DNA of 18,975 nucleotides, taken from the NCBI GenBank assembly GCA_020853155.1, contig JADYZL010000522.1, forward strand, positions 1-18,975, read 5' to 3'. Position 1 is the stretch's first letter. Every line of letters begins with the position of its first letter. This DNA comes from Bryobacterales bacterium (GTDB lineage: Bacteria; Acidobacteriota; Terriglobia; Bryobacterales; Bryobacteraceae). A program made the position numbers and the translations under genes. The notes under the pieces were generated by a model that saw only the letters and a list, made by a program, of their open reading frames with translations, did no database searches and was not told the DNA's origin. Positions 7,262 to 14,925 of this stretch are shown piece after piece.

Positions 7262-8383
7262 ATGCAATCAAGCGTAAAGAATCAGTTGGGCGCCGTCCGG
7301 CGAGGCCGCGGGATCGCCGCCGCGGCGCTGGCGAAACGGGTGGGCGTGAGCCGGCAGACCATCTACGCCATTGAAGCCGGCTCGTTTGTTCCGAACACGG
7401 AAGTGGCGCTGCGGCTGGCTCAGGAACTGGAGGTGACGGTCGACGCCCTGTTCTCGCTCGAAGCGGAGGAGGCGCTGCCCCGGAAGGCGGTGGCGGCGGA
7501 AGTTCTCAGCGTGGGAGCGCCGGAAACGGGAGCCAGCGTGCAGATCTGCCGTGTGGGGGACCGTTTGATTGGGGTTCCGGTCAGCGCCGCGCCCAGTTTT
7601 CTGCCGGAAGCCGACGGCATCATCGCCAAATTGGGGCGCAAGGCCGGCAAGGCGGAACTGGTGATGTTCGCGCCGGAGGAGAGTTCCGCGAAGCGGATGG
7701 TGCTGGCGGGCTGCGACCCCGCCACGGGCTTGCTGGCGCGTATGGTGGAGCGGGATACCGGGATTGTGGCCGTCACCGCGGCCGCTTCGAGCCGCGTCGC
7801 GCTGAACTGGCTGCGGGAGGGGAAGGTCCATGTCGCGGGCAGCCACCTGAAAGATGCAGAAACTGGGGAGTTCAACCTGCCCATCCTGCGCCGCGACTAC
7901 CCCGGAGAAGACTTCGCCGTGGTGACGTTCGCCCGGTGGGAGGAAGGCTTCGTCACTGCGGCGGGAAACCCGCTGGGAATCCATTCCATCGAGGATTTGG
8001 CGCGGGCGAAGGTACGGTTCGTCAACCGGGAGCCGGGCGCGGGCAGCCGGGTGCTGGCGGACCAGCTTCTCAAGCAAGCCGGCATTCCCCCTGCGAAGGT
8101 GAATGGCTACGACCGTGCCGCCTTCGGCCATCTGGCCGCCGCCTACACCGTGCATGTGGGGGAAGCGGATTGCTGCATCGCCACCCGCGCGGCCGCGCAC
8201 GCCTTTGGGCTCGGCTTCCTCCCCATCCAGAGCGAGCGCTACGACTTTGTGGTTCGCCGTGAGAACCTCGACCTCCCCGCCGTACAGGGCTTCATGGACG
8301 TGCTTTTGAAAGCCAAACTTCGCCGAAAGCTCGAAATGTTGGCCGGGTACGACACCTCGCAGACGGGCGTTGTGCTGGTATGA
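7262..8383 (+). CDS. XRE-family regulator fused to PBP-like ligand-binding domain
   Basis: A one-component transcriptional regulator of 373 residues. Residues about 5-62 are an XRE/Cro helix-turn-helix (LAKRVGVSRQTIYAIEAGSFVPN, then ALRLAQELEVTVDALF). The rest resembles the PBP_like domain (PF12727 type) related to molybdate- and other anion-binding periplasmic proteins. It includes LAGCDPATGLLAR, NWLREGKVHVAGSHL and VNREPGAGSRVLADQLL, whose NREPGAGSR at 255-263 is the characteristic ligand loop. With no signal peptide, the binding domain would sense a small intracellular ligand, molybdate or tungstate being the usual guess. The start is ambiguous: GTG at 7247 directly abuts GGAGA, while ATG at 7262 has GAGAG close by and matches family starts. 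No transporter or molybdenum-cofactor gene lies nearby to confirm the ligand. Confidence 0.85.
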   Translation: MQSSVKNQLGAVRRGRGIAAAALAKRVGVSRQTIYAIEAGSFVPNTEVALRLAQELEVTVDALFSLEAEEALPRKAVAAEVLSVGAPETGASVQICRVGDRLIGVPVSAAPSFLPEADGIIAKLGRKAGKAELVMFAPEESSAKRMVLAGCDPATGLLARMVERDTGIVAVTAAASSRVALNWLREGKVHVAGSHLKDAETGEFNLPILRRDYPGEDFAVVTFARWEEGFVTAAGNPLGIHSIEDLARAKVRFVNREPGAGSRVLADQLLKQAGIPPAKVNGYDRAAFGHLAAAYTVHVGEADCCIATRAAAHAFGLGFLPIQSERYDFVVRRENLDLPAVQGFMDVLLKAKLRRKLEMLAGYDTSQTGVVLV

Positions 8384-8613
8384 GGTGCGGCTACGCCGTT
8401 TCCCCTGGGTTTTGACGGCATCCAGACTTGCGGCTTTCGGCGCTTTCCCCGTGTAAACTCTGTTCCGCGACGGAACGGTGCAGCTTCGGCGTGCGTCCGG
8501 CCCGGAGAGCGAAGCCTTCCGGAATCTTGCGGTTGCGTGCGGATATCGAGGACCGGGCGGTTTCGGTTGACACGGGGCGGGCAGGCGATTTTCGACGAAT
8601 TCGGGAAGTGCAC

Positions 8614-8627
8614 CACAAGATCTTGTG
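8614..8627. promoter_or_regulatory. 14-base palindrome upstream of smc, possible operator or weak terminator
   Basis: CACAAGATCTTGTG is a perfect palindrome, flanked by CTTTTC on the right. As a hairpin the stem is only five pairs around GATC, weak for a terminator. As DNA it is a typical size for a dimeric regulator site. It lies about 140 bases before the smc start. Confidence 0.35.
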
Positions 8628-8670
8628 CTTTTCTCAAGAAAACCACTGGATACGGTAGTTTGATGCTTTA

Positions 8671-8700
8671 CTTCGCCAGATTGTGAATGTAGTCTATAGA
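8671..8700 (+). promoter_or_regulatory. Possible smc promoter region, weak match
   Basis: TATAGA at 8695-8700 is a fair -10 box in the only AT-rich stretch of this gap, 66 bases before the smc start. The upstream hexamer at usable spacing (TTCGCC at 8672-8677, spacer 17) is a poor -35. I give this as the likeliest region, not a confident promoter. Confidence 0.25.
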
Positions 8701-8766
8701 TAACTCCCCCCAAGACGGTTCGTCGAAGGACCGCCCAGCTATCGCTGTTCAATTTGAGGTCTAGCT

Positions 8767-11700
8767 TTGCTTCAACTCAAGCGCGTAGAGATACACGGTT
8801 TTAAGTCATTTGCCGACCGCACGGAATTGCTGTTCGAGGGGACGGGAATTGCGGGAGTGGTGGGTCCGAATGGCTGCGGGAAGTCCAATGTCGCCGATGC
8901 CATCAGTTGGGTGTTGGGAGAACAATCGGCCAAATCGCTGCGCGGCGGCCGGATGCAAGATGTGATTTTCGCGGGAACGCGCGAGCGGAAGCCGCTCGGA
9001 ATGGCGGCGGTCACCATTACGCTGGTGGATCCGGAGTACCGGGAAGACGGCCCGGCGCCCATCGAGCGCGTGGAGGCGATCGAGAAGGTCAACGGCCACG
9101 CCGCCACCCATACGAGCGGCCACACGAATGGCCATACGAATGGGCACACCAACGGGCACGCGAATGGGCATACTAACGGGCACACGAATAGCCACGCTAA
9201 CGGACACACCAACGGACACGGCGTGAACGGACATTCGGGCGAGGAAACCGATGTACCGGGGCAGCATGCCGTGGACGCTTCCGGAGAAGAGCCCGCGGTT
9301 GCGAGCGATTCCGGCGAAGACGCGCAAGCGGGACACGCCAACGGCGACACCAATGGCCACAGAAACGGCCACACGAACGGGCATGCAAACGGCGTAAATG
9401 CGCTCTCCGCCTTCCGGCGGCCACGCTTCGCCGAAGTCACCGTTACGCGGCGCTTGTTCCGCTCGGGCGAGAGCGAGTATTTGATCAACGGCAAGAGCGC
9501 ACGGCTGCGCGACATCCAGGATATCTTCATGGGCACGGGCCTCGGCCCGGAGAGTTACGCGATTATCGAGCAGGGCCGCATTGGGCAGATTCTCAGTTCG
9601 AAGCCGCAGGACCGCCGTTCGGTGATCGAGGAGGCGGCGGGCATCACCCGATTCAAGAACCGCCGCCGGCTGGCCGAGGCGCGCCTGCAAGGGGCTAAAC
9701 ACAATATCGAGCGTGTATTCGACATCCTCGAAGAAGTGGGCCGGCAGATGAATTCCCTGAAGCGCCAGGCGGCCAAAGCCAAGCGCTACGAGGAACTGCA
9801 TGGCGAGATGATCACGTCCCTCAAGGCCACGCTCCAGGCGCGGTTCGTGATCCAGGAGCGGGAAGCCGCGCGGGTGGCGCTTGAGCTGAGCGCGGCGGCG
9901 AAGGAACTGGCTGCCTTCCAGGTGGACCTCTCGGAGAAAGACGACGCCTTCCGCAAGACGCAGGGCGATAGCGAACAACTGGTGGCGCGGCTCACCGAAG
10001 CGCGGGAAAAGCTCTCGCAGATCACGATGGAGTGGGACCGCGCGAAGAGCCGGCTACAGTTCCAGGCCACGCAATCCGATACACTCACGGCGCGCGTCAC
10101 CGCCGGCGGGCAGGAGGCGCAAAATCTCGGAGCGGAGATCGAGCGGCTGGAGAAGGAAAAGGAAGCGCATCAGGCTGCGCTGAAGGCGGTGCAGCAGCAA
10201 CTACTCGAAGCCCGGGAGCACTTTGCCGCGAAGGATAAGGCACGCCAGGAATTGTCGCGGCGCTTGCAGGAGCGGGAGCGCTTCCTCGAGAACGCGCGGC
10301 AGCTCTCCATCCGCCTGCTCGGCGAAGCCAACCAGCTTCGCAACCAACTGGCCCAGGTGGAAGAATACCTCGCCGGTCTCGAGCGGCAGAAGGCCCGGCA
10401 TCAGGCCGAAGAGCAGGGCGCGCTCGCCGAATCCGGGAAGCTCGCGGAATTGAAGCTGGATCTCGAAGGGCGGATGAAGGCGCACCAGGCCACGCTCAGC
10501 GGGCTGGTGGAGTTGCGCAAACAGAATGAAGCGCAAGTGCAGCAGGGCCGGCAAACCGTGCAACAGGCCCGTGCCGCGCTCGATGCGATGCGGCAGGAGT
10601 ATTCCCGGGTCCGCGCACGCAAGGATTCACTCGAAGACCTCATTTCGCATCGCAGCTACTCGACCGAAAGCGTGCAGCGCCTCTTCAAGGCAGTCGAGAA
10701 AGGCCGCGCCAACGGATTGAAGCCGCTAGGCGTTCTGGCGGATTTCCTCGAAGTGGAACCGGCCTATGAGAAAGCGGTGGAAGAGTTTCTGCACGATGAG
10801 CTTGAGTTCGTGCTGGTGGAGAACTGGGAACAGGGGCACACGGGCGTGAACCTGATGCGGGGCGAGGGCGATGGCCGCGCCACGTTTCTGCTGCACCCGG
10901 AGGCGGCTCCGGAAACGGGCCGTCCGTGCCCGGTGCCGGAACTGGGGGCGCCGCAAGGCGTCTTCGCACGGCTGCTCGATGTGCTCGAAGTGAACCAGGC
11001 CATTCGCGCGCTGCCGCTGGCGCTGATTCCGCGGATTGGCCGGTGCTTCCTGGTGGAACAGGCGGAGGCGGCGCAGACGCTGGCTCTCCGGCACCCGGAT
11101 TGCTACTTCCTCACGCCGGAAGGTCTCTGCTTTCAAGCCGGAACGCTGAGCGGCGGCAAGAAGACCGCGAGCGGCCCGCTCGTCCTGAAGCGGCAGTTGA
11201 AGGAATTGCAGACCAAATTGCGCGCCACGCAGGAACAGTTGAACGCGAAGGAAGCCGAATTGGGCAGCCAGGAAGAGAAGCTCGGCTCGCTGCAAGAGGA
11301 GATGGAGAGCCTTCGCGGGCAGACCCAGGTGAAAGAGAAAGAGGGTGTGGCGCTCGAAGCGGAAATCCGCAAGCTGAACGAAGAGCAACGCCGCGCGAAC
11401 AGCCGACTTCAGGTGGCGCGGACGGAAATGGAGCGCTTGCTGCGGGATGCGAGCGGCGCGATCACGCGCAAGGAATCCTCGCTCAAGGGCTTGCAGGAGA
11501 AGGATGCAGCCCGCGCTGAGCAGGAGCAATCCACGCAGGCGGCGCGGCAGGAAATCGATGAGCTTCGCAAGGAAGTGGCGAAGCTGGGTGAAGAGCATTC
11601 CACGCTGCGCGTCTCGATGGCGGGTTTCGAAGAGCGGCAGCGTTCCGAGAGCTCCTCCTTGCAGCGCGTGGAGAACCAGCTTCGCGAAAGCACGAGGAAG

Positions 11701-12765
11701 CGTGGGGAACTGGCGCAGCGCGTCGAAAATGAACAGCGCGAAATCGTCCGGCTGAAGCAGGATAACGAAGCGCTCACGGCCAGAATCAAGACGCTGGGCG
11801 AGGAGCGGGAGCATTTCGCGGCGCAGGTGGCTGCCTTGAGCGCGACGGAGGAATCCACGCGCACGGGGCTCCACGCGCAGGATGGCGCCTTGCAGGAGTT
11901 GCGTGTGCGCACGCAGAGCCAGCAGGAATTGCGAACGAAGCTGGAGCTTGACCTGGTGAAGCGCCAGGCGGAGTTGAAGTTCCTCGATGAGACCTGCGTG
12001 AAGGAGTTGGGCACGCCTGTGGCGGAGCTGGCCTCCGCATGCGAGACGGTGCTGGACGAAGAAGCCGCGGCCGCCGCGGAGCAGACGTATCTCGAATTGC
12101 GCCGCAAGGTGGACGCCCTCGGCGCGGTGAACGCAAACGCGCTCGAAGAGTTCGAAGAGGCGGAGCGGCGGCACCTGTTCCTGAGCGCCCAGCGCCAGGA
12201 TCTACTCAACTCCATCCGAGATACCGAGAAGGCGATCAAGGAGATCGACGAAGAAAGCCGGAAGCGCTTCACCGAAGCCTTCCACGCGATCAATGAACAT
12301 TTCAAGGTGCTCTTCCGCACCCTCTTTGGGGGCGGCACGGGCGAGATGCGGCTGGCCGACGAAGAGAACGCGGCGGAGAGCGGGATCGAGATCGTGGCTT
12401 CGCCTCCCGGCAAGCGCTTGCAGAACGTGCTGCTGCTGTCGGGCGGAGAGAAGGCGCTCACGGCCATCTCGCTGCTGATGGCGATCTTCCGCTACCAGCC
12501 GAGCCCCTTCTGTATTCTCGATGAGGTGGATGCGCCGCTCGACGAACCGAACGTCGTGCGCTATGTCTCGCTCATCCGCGAAATGTCGAAGCAGACGCAG
12601 TTCATCATGATCACCCACGCCAAGCGCAGCATGGAAGCGGCGCAGACGCTCTATGGGGTCACGATGCAGGAGGCGGGCGTTTCGAAAGTGGTGAGCGTGA
12701 ATTTCAACGGGCTCGGAATCCCGGCGGTGGCGGCGAGCCGCAACACCGCCAGGATGACCATGTAG
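8767..12765 (+). CDS. smc: Chromosome segregation protein SMC with His-rich insertion in the ATPase head
   Basis: Structural maintenance of chromosomes ATPase of 1,332 residues, about 130 longer than usual (about 1,150-1,200). It acts as a dimer with ScpA/ScpB to load on and compact the chromosome. The TTG start is fixed by GAGG seven bases upstream and by the standard N-terminus LKRVEIHGFKSFADRT. Walker A GPNGCGKS is at 33-40 and the Q-loop region follows in the N-terminal head. Coiled-coil arms flank a hinge at about 650-800 (GVLADFLEVEPAYEKAVEEF to GTLSGGKK). The ABC signature LSGGE is at 1224-1228, Walker B FCILDE at 1248-1253, and the D-loop residues and ITHAKRSM switch follow. All catalytic motifs are intact. 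Residues about 105-215 are an extra segment of Asn-Gly-His-Thr repeats inserted between two head strands. The gene stands alone, with its own terminator. Confidence 0.98.
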   Translation: MLQLKRVEIHGFKSFADRTELLFEGTGIAGVVGPNGCGKSNVADAISWVLGEQSAKSLRGGRMQDVIFAGTRERKPLGMAAVTITLVDPEYREDGPAPIERVEAIEKVNGHAATHTSGHTNGHTNGHTNGHANGHTNGHTNSHANGHTNGHGVNGHSGEETDVPGQHAVDASGEEPAVASDSGEDAQAGHANGDTNGHRNGHTNGHANGVNALSAFRRPRFAEVTVTRRLFRSGESEYLINGKSARLRDIQDIFMGTGLGPESYAIIEQGRIGQILSSKPQDRRSVIEEAAGITRFKNRRRLAEARLQGAKHNIERVFDILEEVGRQMNSLKRQAAKAKRYEELHGEMITSLKATLQARFVIQEREAARVALELSAAAKELAAFQVDLSEKDDAFRKTQGDSEQLVARLTEAREKLSQITMEWDRAKSRLQFQATQSDTLTARVTAGGQEAQNLGAEIERLEKEKEAHQAALKAVQQQLLEAREHFAAKDKARQELSRRLQERERFLENARQLSIRLLGEANQLRNQLAQVEEYLAGLERQKARHQAEEQGALAESGKLAELKLDLEGRMKAHQATLSGLVELRKQNEAQVQQGRQTVQQARAALDAMRQEYSRVRARKDSLEDLISHRSYSTESVQRLFKAVEKGRANGLKPLGVLADFLEVEPAYEKAVEEFLHDELEFVLVENWEQGHTGVNLMRGEGDGRATFLLHPEAAPETGRPCPVPELGAPQGVFARLLDVLEVNQAIRALPLALIPRIGRCFLVEQAEAAQTLALRHPDCYFLTPEGLCFQAGTLSGGKKTASGPLVLKRQLKELQTKLRATQEQLNAKEAELGSQEEKLGSLQEEMESLRGQTQVKEKEGVALEAEIRKLNEEQRRANSRLQVARTEMERLLRDASGAITRKESSLKGLQEKDAARAEQEQSTQAARQEIDELRKEVAKLGEEHSTLRVSMAGFEERQRSESSSLQRVENQLRESTRKRGELAQRVENEQREIVRLKQDNEALTARIKTLGEEREHFAAQVAALSATEESTRTGLHAQDGALQELRVRTQSQQELRTKLELDLVKRQAELKFLDETCVKELGTPVAELASACETVLDEEAAAAAEQTYLELRRKVDALGAVNANALEEFEEAERRHLFLSAQRQDLLNSIRDTEKAIKEIDEESRKRFTEAFHAINEHFKVLFRTLFGGGTGEMRLADEENAAESGIEIVASPPGKRLQNVLLLSGGEKALTAISLLMAIFRYQPSPFCILDEVDAPLDEPNVVRYVSLIREMSKQTQFIMITHAKRSMEAAQTLYGVTMQEAGVSKVVSVNFNGLGIPAVAASRNTARMTM
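9091..9399 (+). repeat. Degenerate 12-base repeats encoding Asn-Gly-His-Thr/Ala inside smc
   Basis: Two blocks (9091-9231 and 9334-9393) are made of four-codon units encoding [T/A]-N-G-H, separated by an acidic Ser/Glu/Asp/Ala linker. Together they span residues about 109-211 of SMC. The first block holds 12 histidines, the linker 1 and the second block 4. The nucleotide units vary at third positions (GGC/GGG/GGA, AAT/AAC, CAC/CAT) while the peptide is nearly constant. Reading frame is kept throughout, and head-domain sequence resumes at FAEVTVTRRLF (residue 221). Confidence 0.95.
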
Positions 12766-12837
12766 CCCGGAACGAGTTTAGGTCGGCGGGGACCAATCCC
12801 TGTGTCCCAATGTACTGCCAATTTGCCGGCCGCCTAC

Positions 12838-12880
12838 CCGGGCGTGTGGATCCCGCATCCGCCGCCCGGTTTTTTTGTTT
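12838..12880 (+). terminator. Intrinsic terminator of smc
   Basis: The outer stem CCGGGCG (12838-12844) pairs with CGCCCGG (12863-12869), and an inner GGAT/ATCC pairing extends the hairpin. Seven T bases follow directly (12870-12876). It lies 72 bases after the smc stop and just before the end of the convergent PIG-L-like gene. Confidence 0.88.
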
Positions 12881-12890
12881 CCCATTCAGT

Positions 12891-13661
12891 CTACACGGAG
12901 TCCGGCGGTTTCTGCCGCAATTTTGCGACGAACTTCTCGAAGTCGTCCCAGGTGAAACCGCTTCGGGAAAGCTCGTAGTAGAGATCCCCCTCGTGCGGAC
13001 GGGAACCGAAATCATAGCGTTCGGCCCGCCGCCAGCGCTCCTCCCGGATCGCAAAGCGCACATACAGGTCATACTGTGAGCGGAAATGCCGGAGGGCCTT
13101 TTCCTTGCGTTCCCGTTCGTCCTCGTCGAGAACAGTGATCTGCGTCATGGGATACGCGGAGAGAAAGCCGGCGCTGCGAAACAGGCCCTCGTGCGCATGA
13201 TAGCCGGTAAATTCGTAAATGGTGGGCCGCACCTCATCCAGTTCCGCGAGCGTCTCCACCGCGCGATGGACGGCAAGGCAGACGGCGTCGGCATCGGGAT
13301 TGCCGCCCTCGAAGGGGTGCGTGTGGACCTCCGCGGGCCGCTCCGCACGCAGAAGCTGGAGGATGGTTTCGATGACGCGGGGGAGGTTCTGCACCACCTC
13401 CCGTTCCGCGATCCCACCGCTCAGAAGCTGGTGCTCCGCGAGGCCGAAGACCCCCATGGCGGCGGTGAGTTCGTCTCTGCGCAAGCGCACGAAATCCCCC
13501 GCGCTTTTCGCACCAGACCGGCGCAGCGTCCGCTCATCGCGCGTGATGCCGTCGGCGACGTGGAGGATGAGCAGATTTTCGGGCTCGCGTAACAGGAGCC
13601 GTCCGCAGCCCAGCGTTTCCTCACCGGGGTGGGCAACGATCAGGATTACCTTCGCGTTCAT
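12891..13661 (-). CDS. PIG-L/LmbE-like protein with degenerate catalytic motifs
   Basis: A 256-residue PIG-L/LmbE-fold protein, a family of zinc-dependent N-acetyl-sugar deacetylases. Fold markers are the N-terminal strand KVILIVAHP, LLILHVADG (25-40 region), RLRRDELTAAMGVFGL and the HTHPFEGGNPDADAV segment (113-127). The metal and catalytic positions are altered: the usual HPDDE is HPGEE (11-15), losing the Asp general base and replacing the metal Asp with Glu. The usual HPDH is NPDA (121-124), losing both histidines. Only His11 and Asp123 remain, so deacetylase activity is doubtful; it may be a pseudoenzyme or use another chemistry. It is the last gene of the minus-strand run, 54 bases after argJ, without a clear ribosome binding site, and is convergent with smc. 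Confidence 0.82.
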   Translation of the reverse strand: MNAKVILIVAHPGEETLGCGRLLLREPENLLILHVADGITRDERTLRRSGAKSAGDFVRLRRDELTAAMGVFGLAEHQLLSGGIAEREVVQNLPRVIETILQLLRAERPAEVHTHPFEGGNPDADAVCLAVHRAVETLAELDEVRPTIYEFTGYHAHEGLFRSAGFLSAYPMTQITVLDEDERERKEKALRHFRSQYDLYVRFAIREERWRRAERYDFGSRPHEGDLYYELSRSGFTWDDFEKFVAKLRQKPPDSV

Positions 13662-13715
13662 TCAGCGTATGGAGACGAAACCGCGCCGGTTTACTTCACG
13701 GCCGGTCTTGATTCG

Positions 13716-14909
13716 TCAGGTACGGTAGTCGGCGTTGATCTTGACGTAATCTTCCGTGAAATCGCAGGTCCAGAAGGTGCATTCGCCAGGCCCGCCGCCG
13801 GCGATCTGGAAATCGATCTCCACTTCCGGTTCGCGGAGTTTCACAATCAGGGGCGGCTCTTCGAAGGGCGCAAGCAAGCCGTTGCGGCACACGAGCGTCT
13901 TCTGGAGGCGGATGCTCACTTTGGCGGGGTCGAATTCCACTCCGCTATAGCCGGCCGCGGCAAGGATGCGGCCCCAGTTGGGGTCGCAGCCCGCGACCGC
14001 CGTCTTCACCAGCGGCGAGTTGGCGATAGCCCGTCCCAGGCGGCGTGCGTCGCCATCGTTGCGGGCGCCACGGATGCGAATAGTGACCAGGTGTTTCGCG
14101 CCCTCGCCGTCGTGCGCGATCATGCGGGCGAGGTCCCGGAGCAGGGAGAAAAGCGCCTTGCGGAAGGCGGCTTCGTCGTCCTTCGCCACCTTCACGCCGC
14201 TCGCGCCGTTGGCCATCAGCAGCAGGGTGTCGTTGGTGCTGGTATCGCCGTCAATGGACATGCAATGGTAGCTCTGGTCAGCCCCTTCGCGCAGCAGGCG
14301 CTTGATTGAGGTGGCGGGCAGCGCGGCATCCGTCATTACGAAGCTAAGCGTGGTGGCCATGTTGGGGTGAATCATCCCCGCGCCCTTGGTGATGCCTGCG
14401 ATGCGAACCGTACCTCCGGAAAGATTCACTCGTCTGGTGACAAGCTTGCGGAAGGTATCGGTGGTCATGATGGCATCGGCCACCTGGGGCAGGGAAGCGG
14501 GCGAGAGCGCGGCCACGAGCGCAGGCAGCTTCGCCGTGATTTTCCGGCCATCGAGTTCCATCCCGATGACACCCGTCGAGGAGGGCAGAATCTGTTCCAC
14601 CGGCGCGCCAAGCAGAGCGGCGCAGGCGGCGGAGGTTTCGATTGCCACCGCCTCTCCGGTGCGCGTGGCGCAATTGGCGTTGCCCGCGTTGACCATCACC
14701 GCGCGCACTTTCCCCTTGGAAGCGGCGAGATGCTGCATGGAAACCAGAACGGGCGCGGCCTTCACGCGGTTGGTGGTGAATATTGCGGCGGCGCTGGCGG
14801 CGGGTTCGGAGACGATCAGGGCGAGATCGTCCAGCGGTTTCTTGCGGATGCCCGCATACGTGGCGGCGTAAGAGTAGCCTTTCGGCAGGTGCAAACGTTC
14901 TTGATTCAC
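13716..14909 (-). CDS. argJ: Bifunctional glutamate N-acetyltransferase / ornithine acetyltransferase ArgJ
   Basis: ArgJ moves the acetyl group from N-acetylornithine to glutamate, closing the acetyl cycle of arginine synthesis; bifunctional members also use acetyl-CoA to start it. The 397-residue length fits the family. The GTG at 14909 is chosen because the family N-terminus (LHLPKGYSYAATYAGIRKK) follows at once; the ATG at 14999 would overlap fmt by 74 bases and add an unrelated arginine-rich leader. The self-cleavage site is present: KGAGMIHPNMAT with Ala185-Thr186, Thr186 being the N-terminal nucleophile of the beta chain. The VNAGNANCATR oxyanion-hole region, the SSTGVIG segment and the C-terminal YVKINADYRT are also conserved. 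It is 16 bases downstream of fmt in the same run. Whether it is mono- or bifunctional cannot be decided from sequence alone. Confidence 0.97.
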   Translation of the reverse strand: MNQERLHLPKGYSYAATYAGIRKKPLDDLALIVSEPAASAAAIFTTNRVKAAPVLVSMQHLAASKGKVRAVMVNAGNANCATRTGEAVAIETSAACAALLGAPVEQILPSSTGVIGMELDGRKITAKLPALVAALSPASLPQVADAIMTTDTFRKLVTRRVNLSGGTVRIAGITKGAGMIHPNMATTLSFVMTDAALPATSIKRLLREGADQSYHCMSIDGDTSTNDTLLLMANGASGVKVAKDDEAAFRKALFSLLRDLARMIAHDGEGAKHLVTIRIRGARNDGDARRLGRAIANSPLVKTAVAGCDPNWGRILAAAGYSGVEFDPAKVSIRLQKTLVCRNGLLAPFEEPPLIVKLREPEVEIDFQIAGGGPGECTFWTCDFTEDYVKINADYRT

Positions 14910-14925
14910 GGTCTCTATGGTCCCT

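Larger units (their letters stand above)
8384..8766. other. Intergenic region before smc
   Basis: 383 bases without a convincing gene. Visible structures are a small hairpin GTTCCG-CGA-CGGAAC (8462-8476), a TTGACA hexamer at 8567-8572 without a good partner, a perfect 14-base palindrome (8614-8627) and an AT-richer stretch around 8660-8705 that probably contains the smc promoter. An open frame at 8428-8658 has no ribosome binding site or recognisable product. Confidence 0.5.

Noticed and set aside
8567..8595. TTGACA at 8567 as the smc promoter -35
   Set aside because: No acceptable -10 hexamer occurs at 15-19 bases downstream.
7268..8752. 494-codon minus-strand open frame opposite the XRE regulator
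   Set aside because: It mirrors the coding frame of a clear regulator and shows no recognisable family.
9091..9399. CRISPR-like periodic repeat
   Set aside because: The period is 12 bases with no spacers, and it lies in frame inside smc coding sequence.
10726..12174. 482-codon minus-strand open frame inside smc
   Set aside because: It is the complement of the SMC coiled-coil codons; low-complexity Leu/Arg/Gln composition and no start signal.
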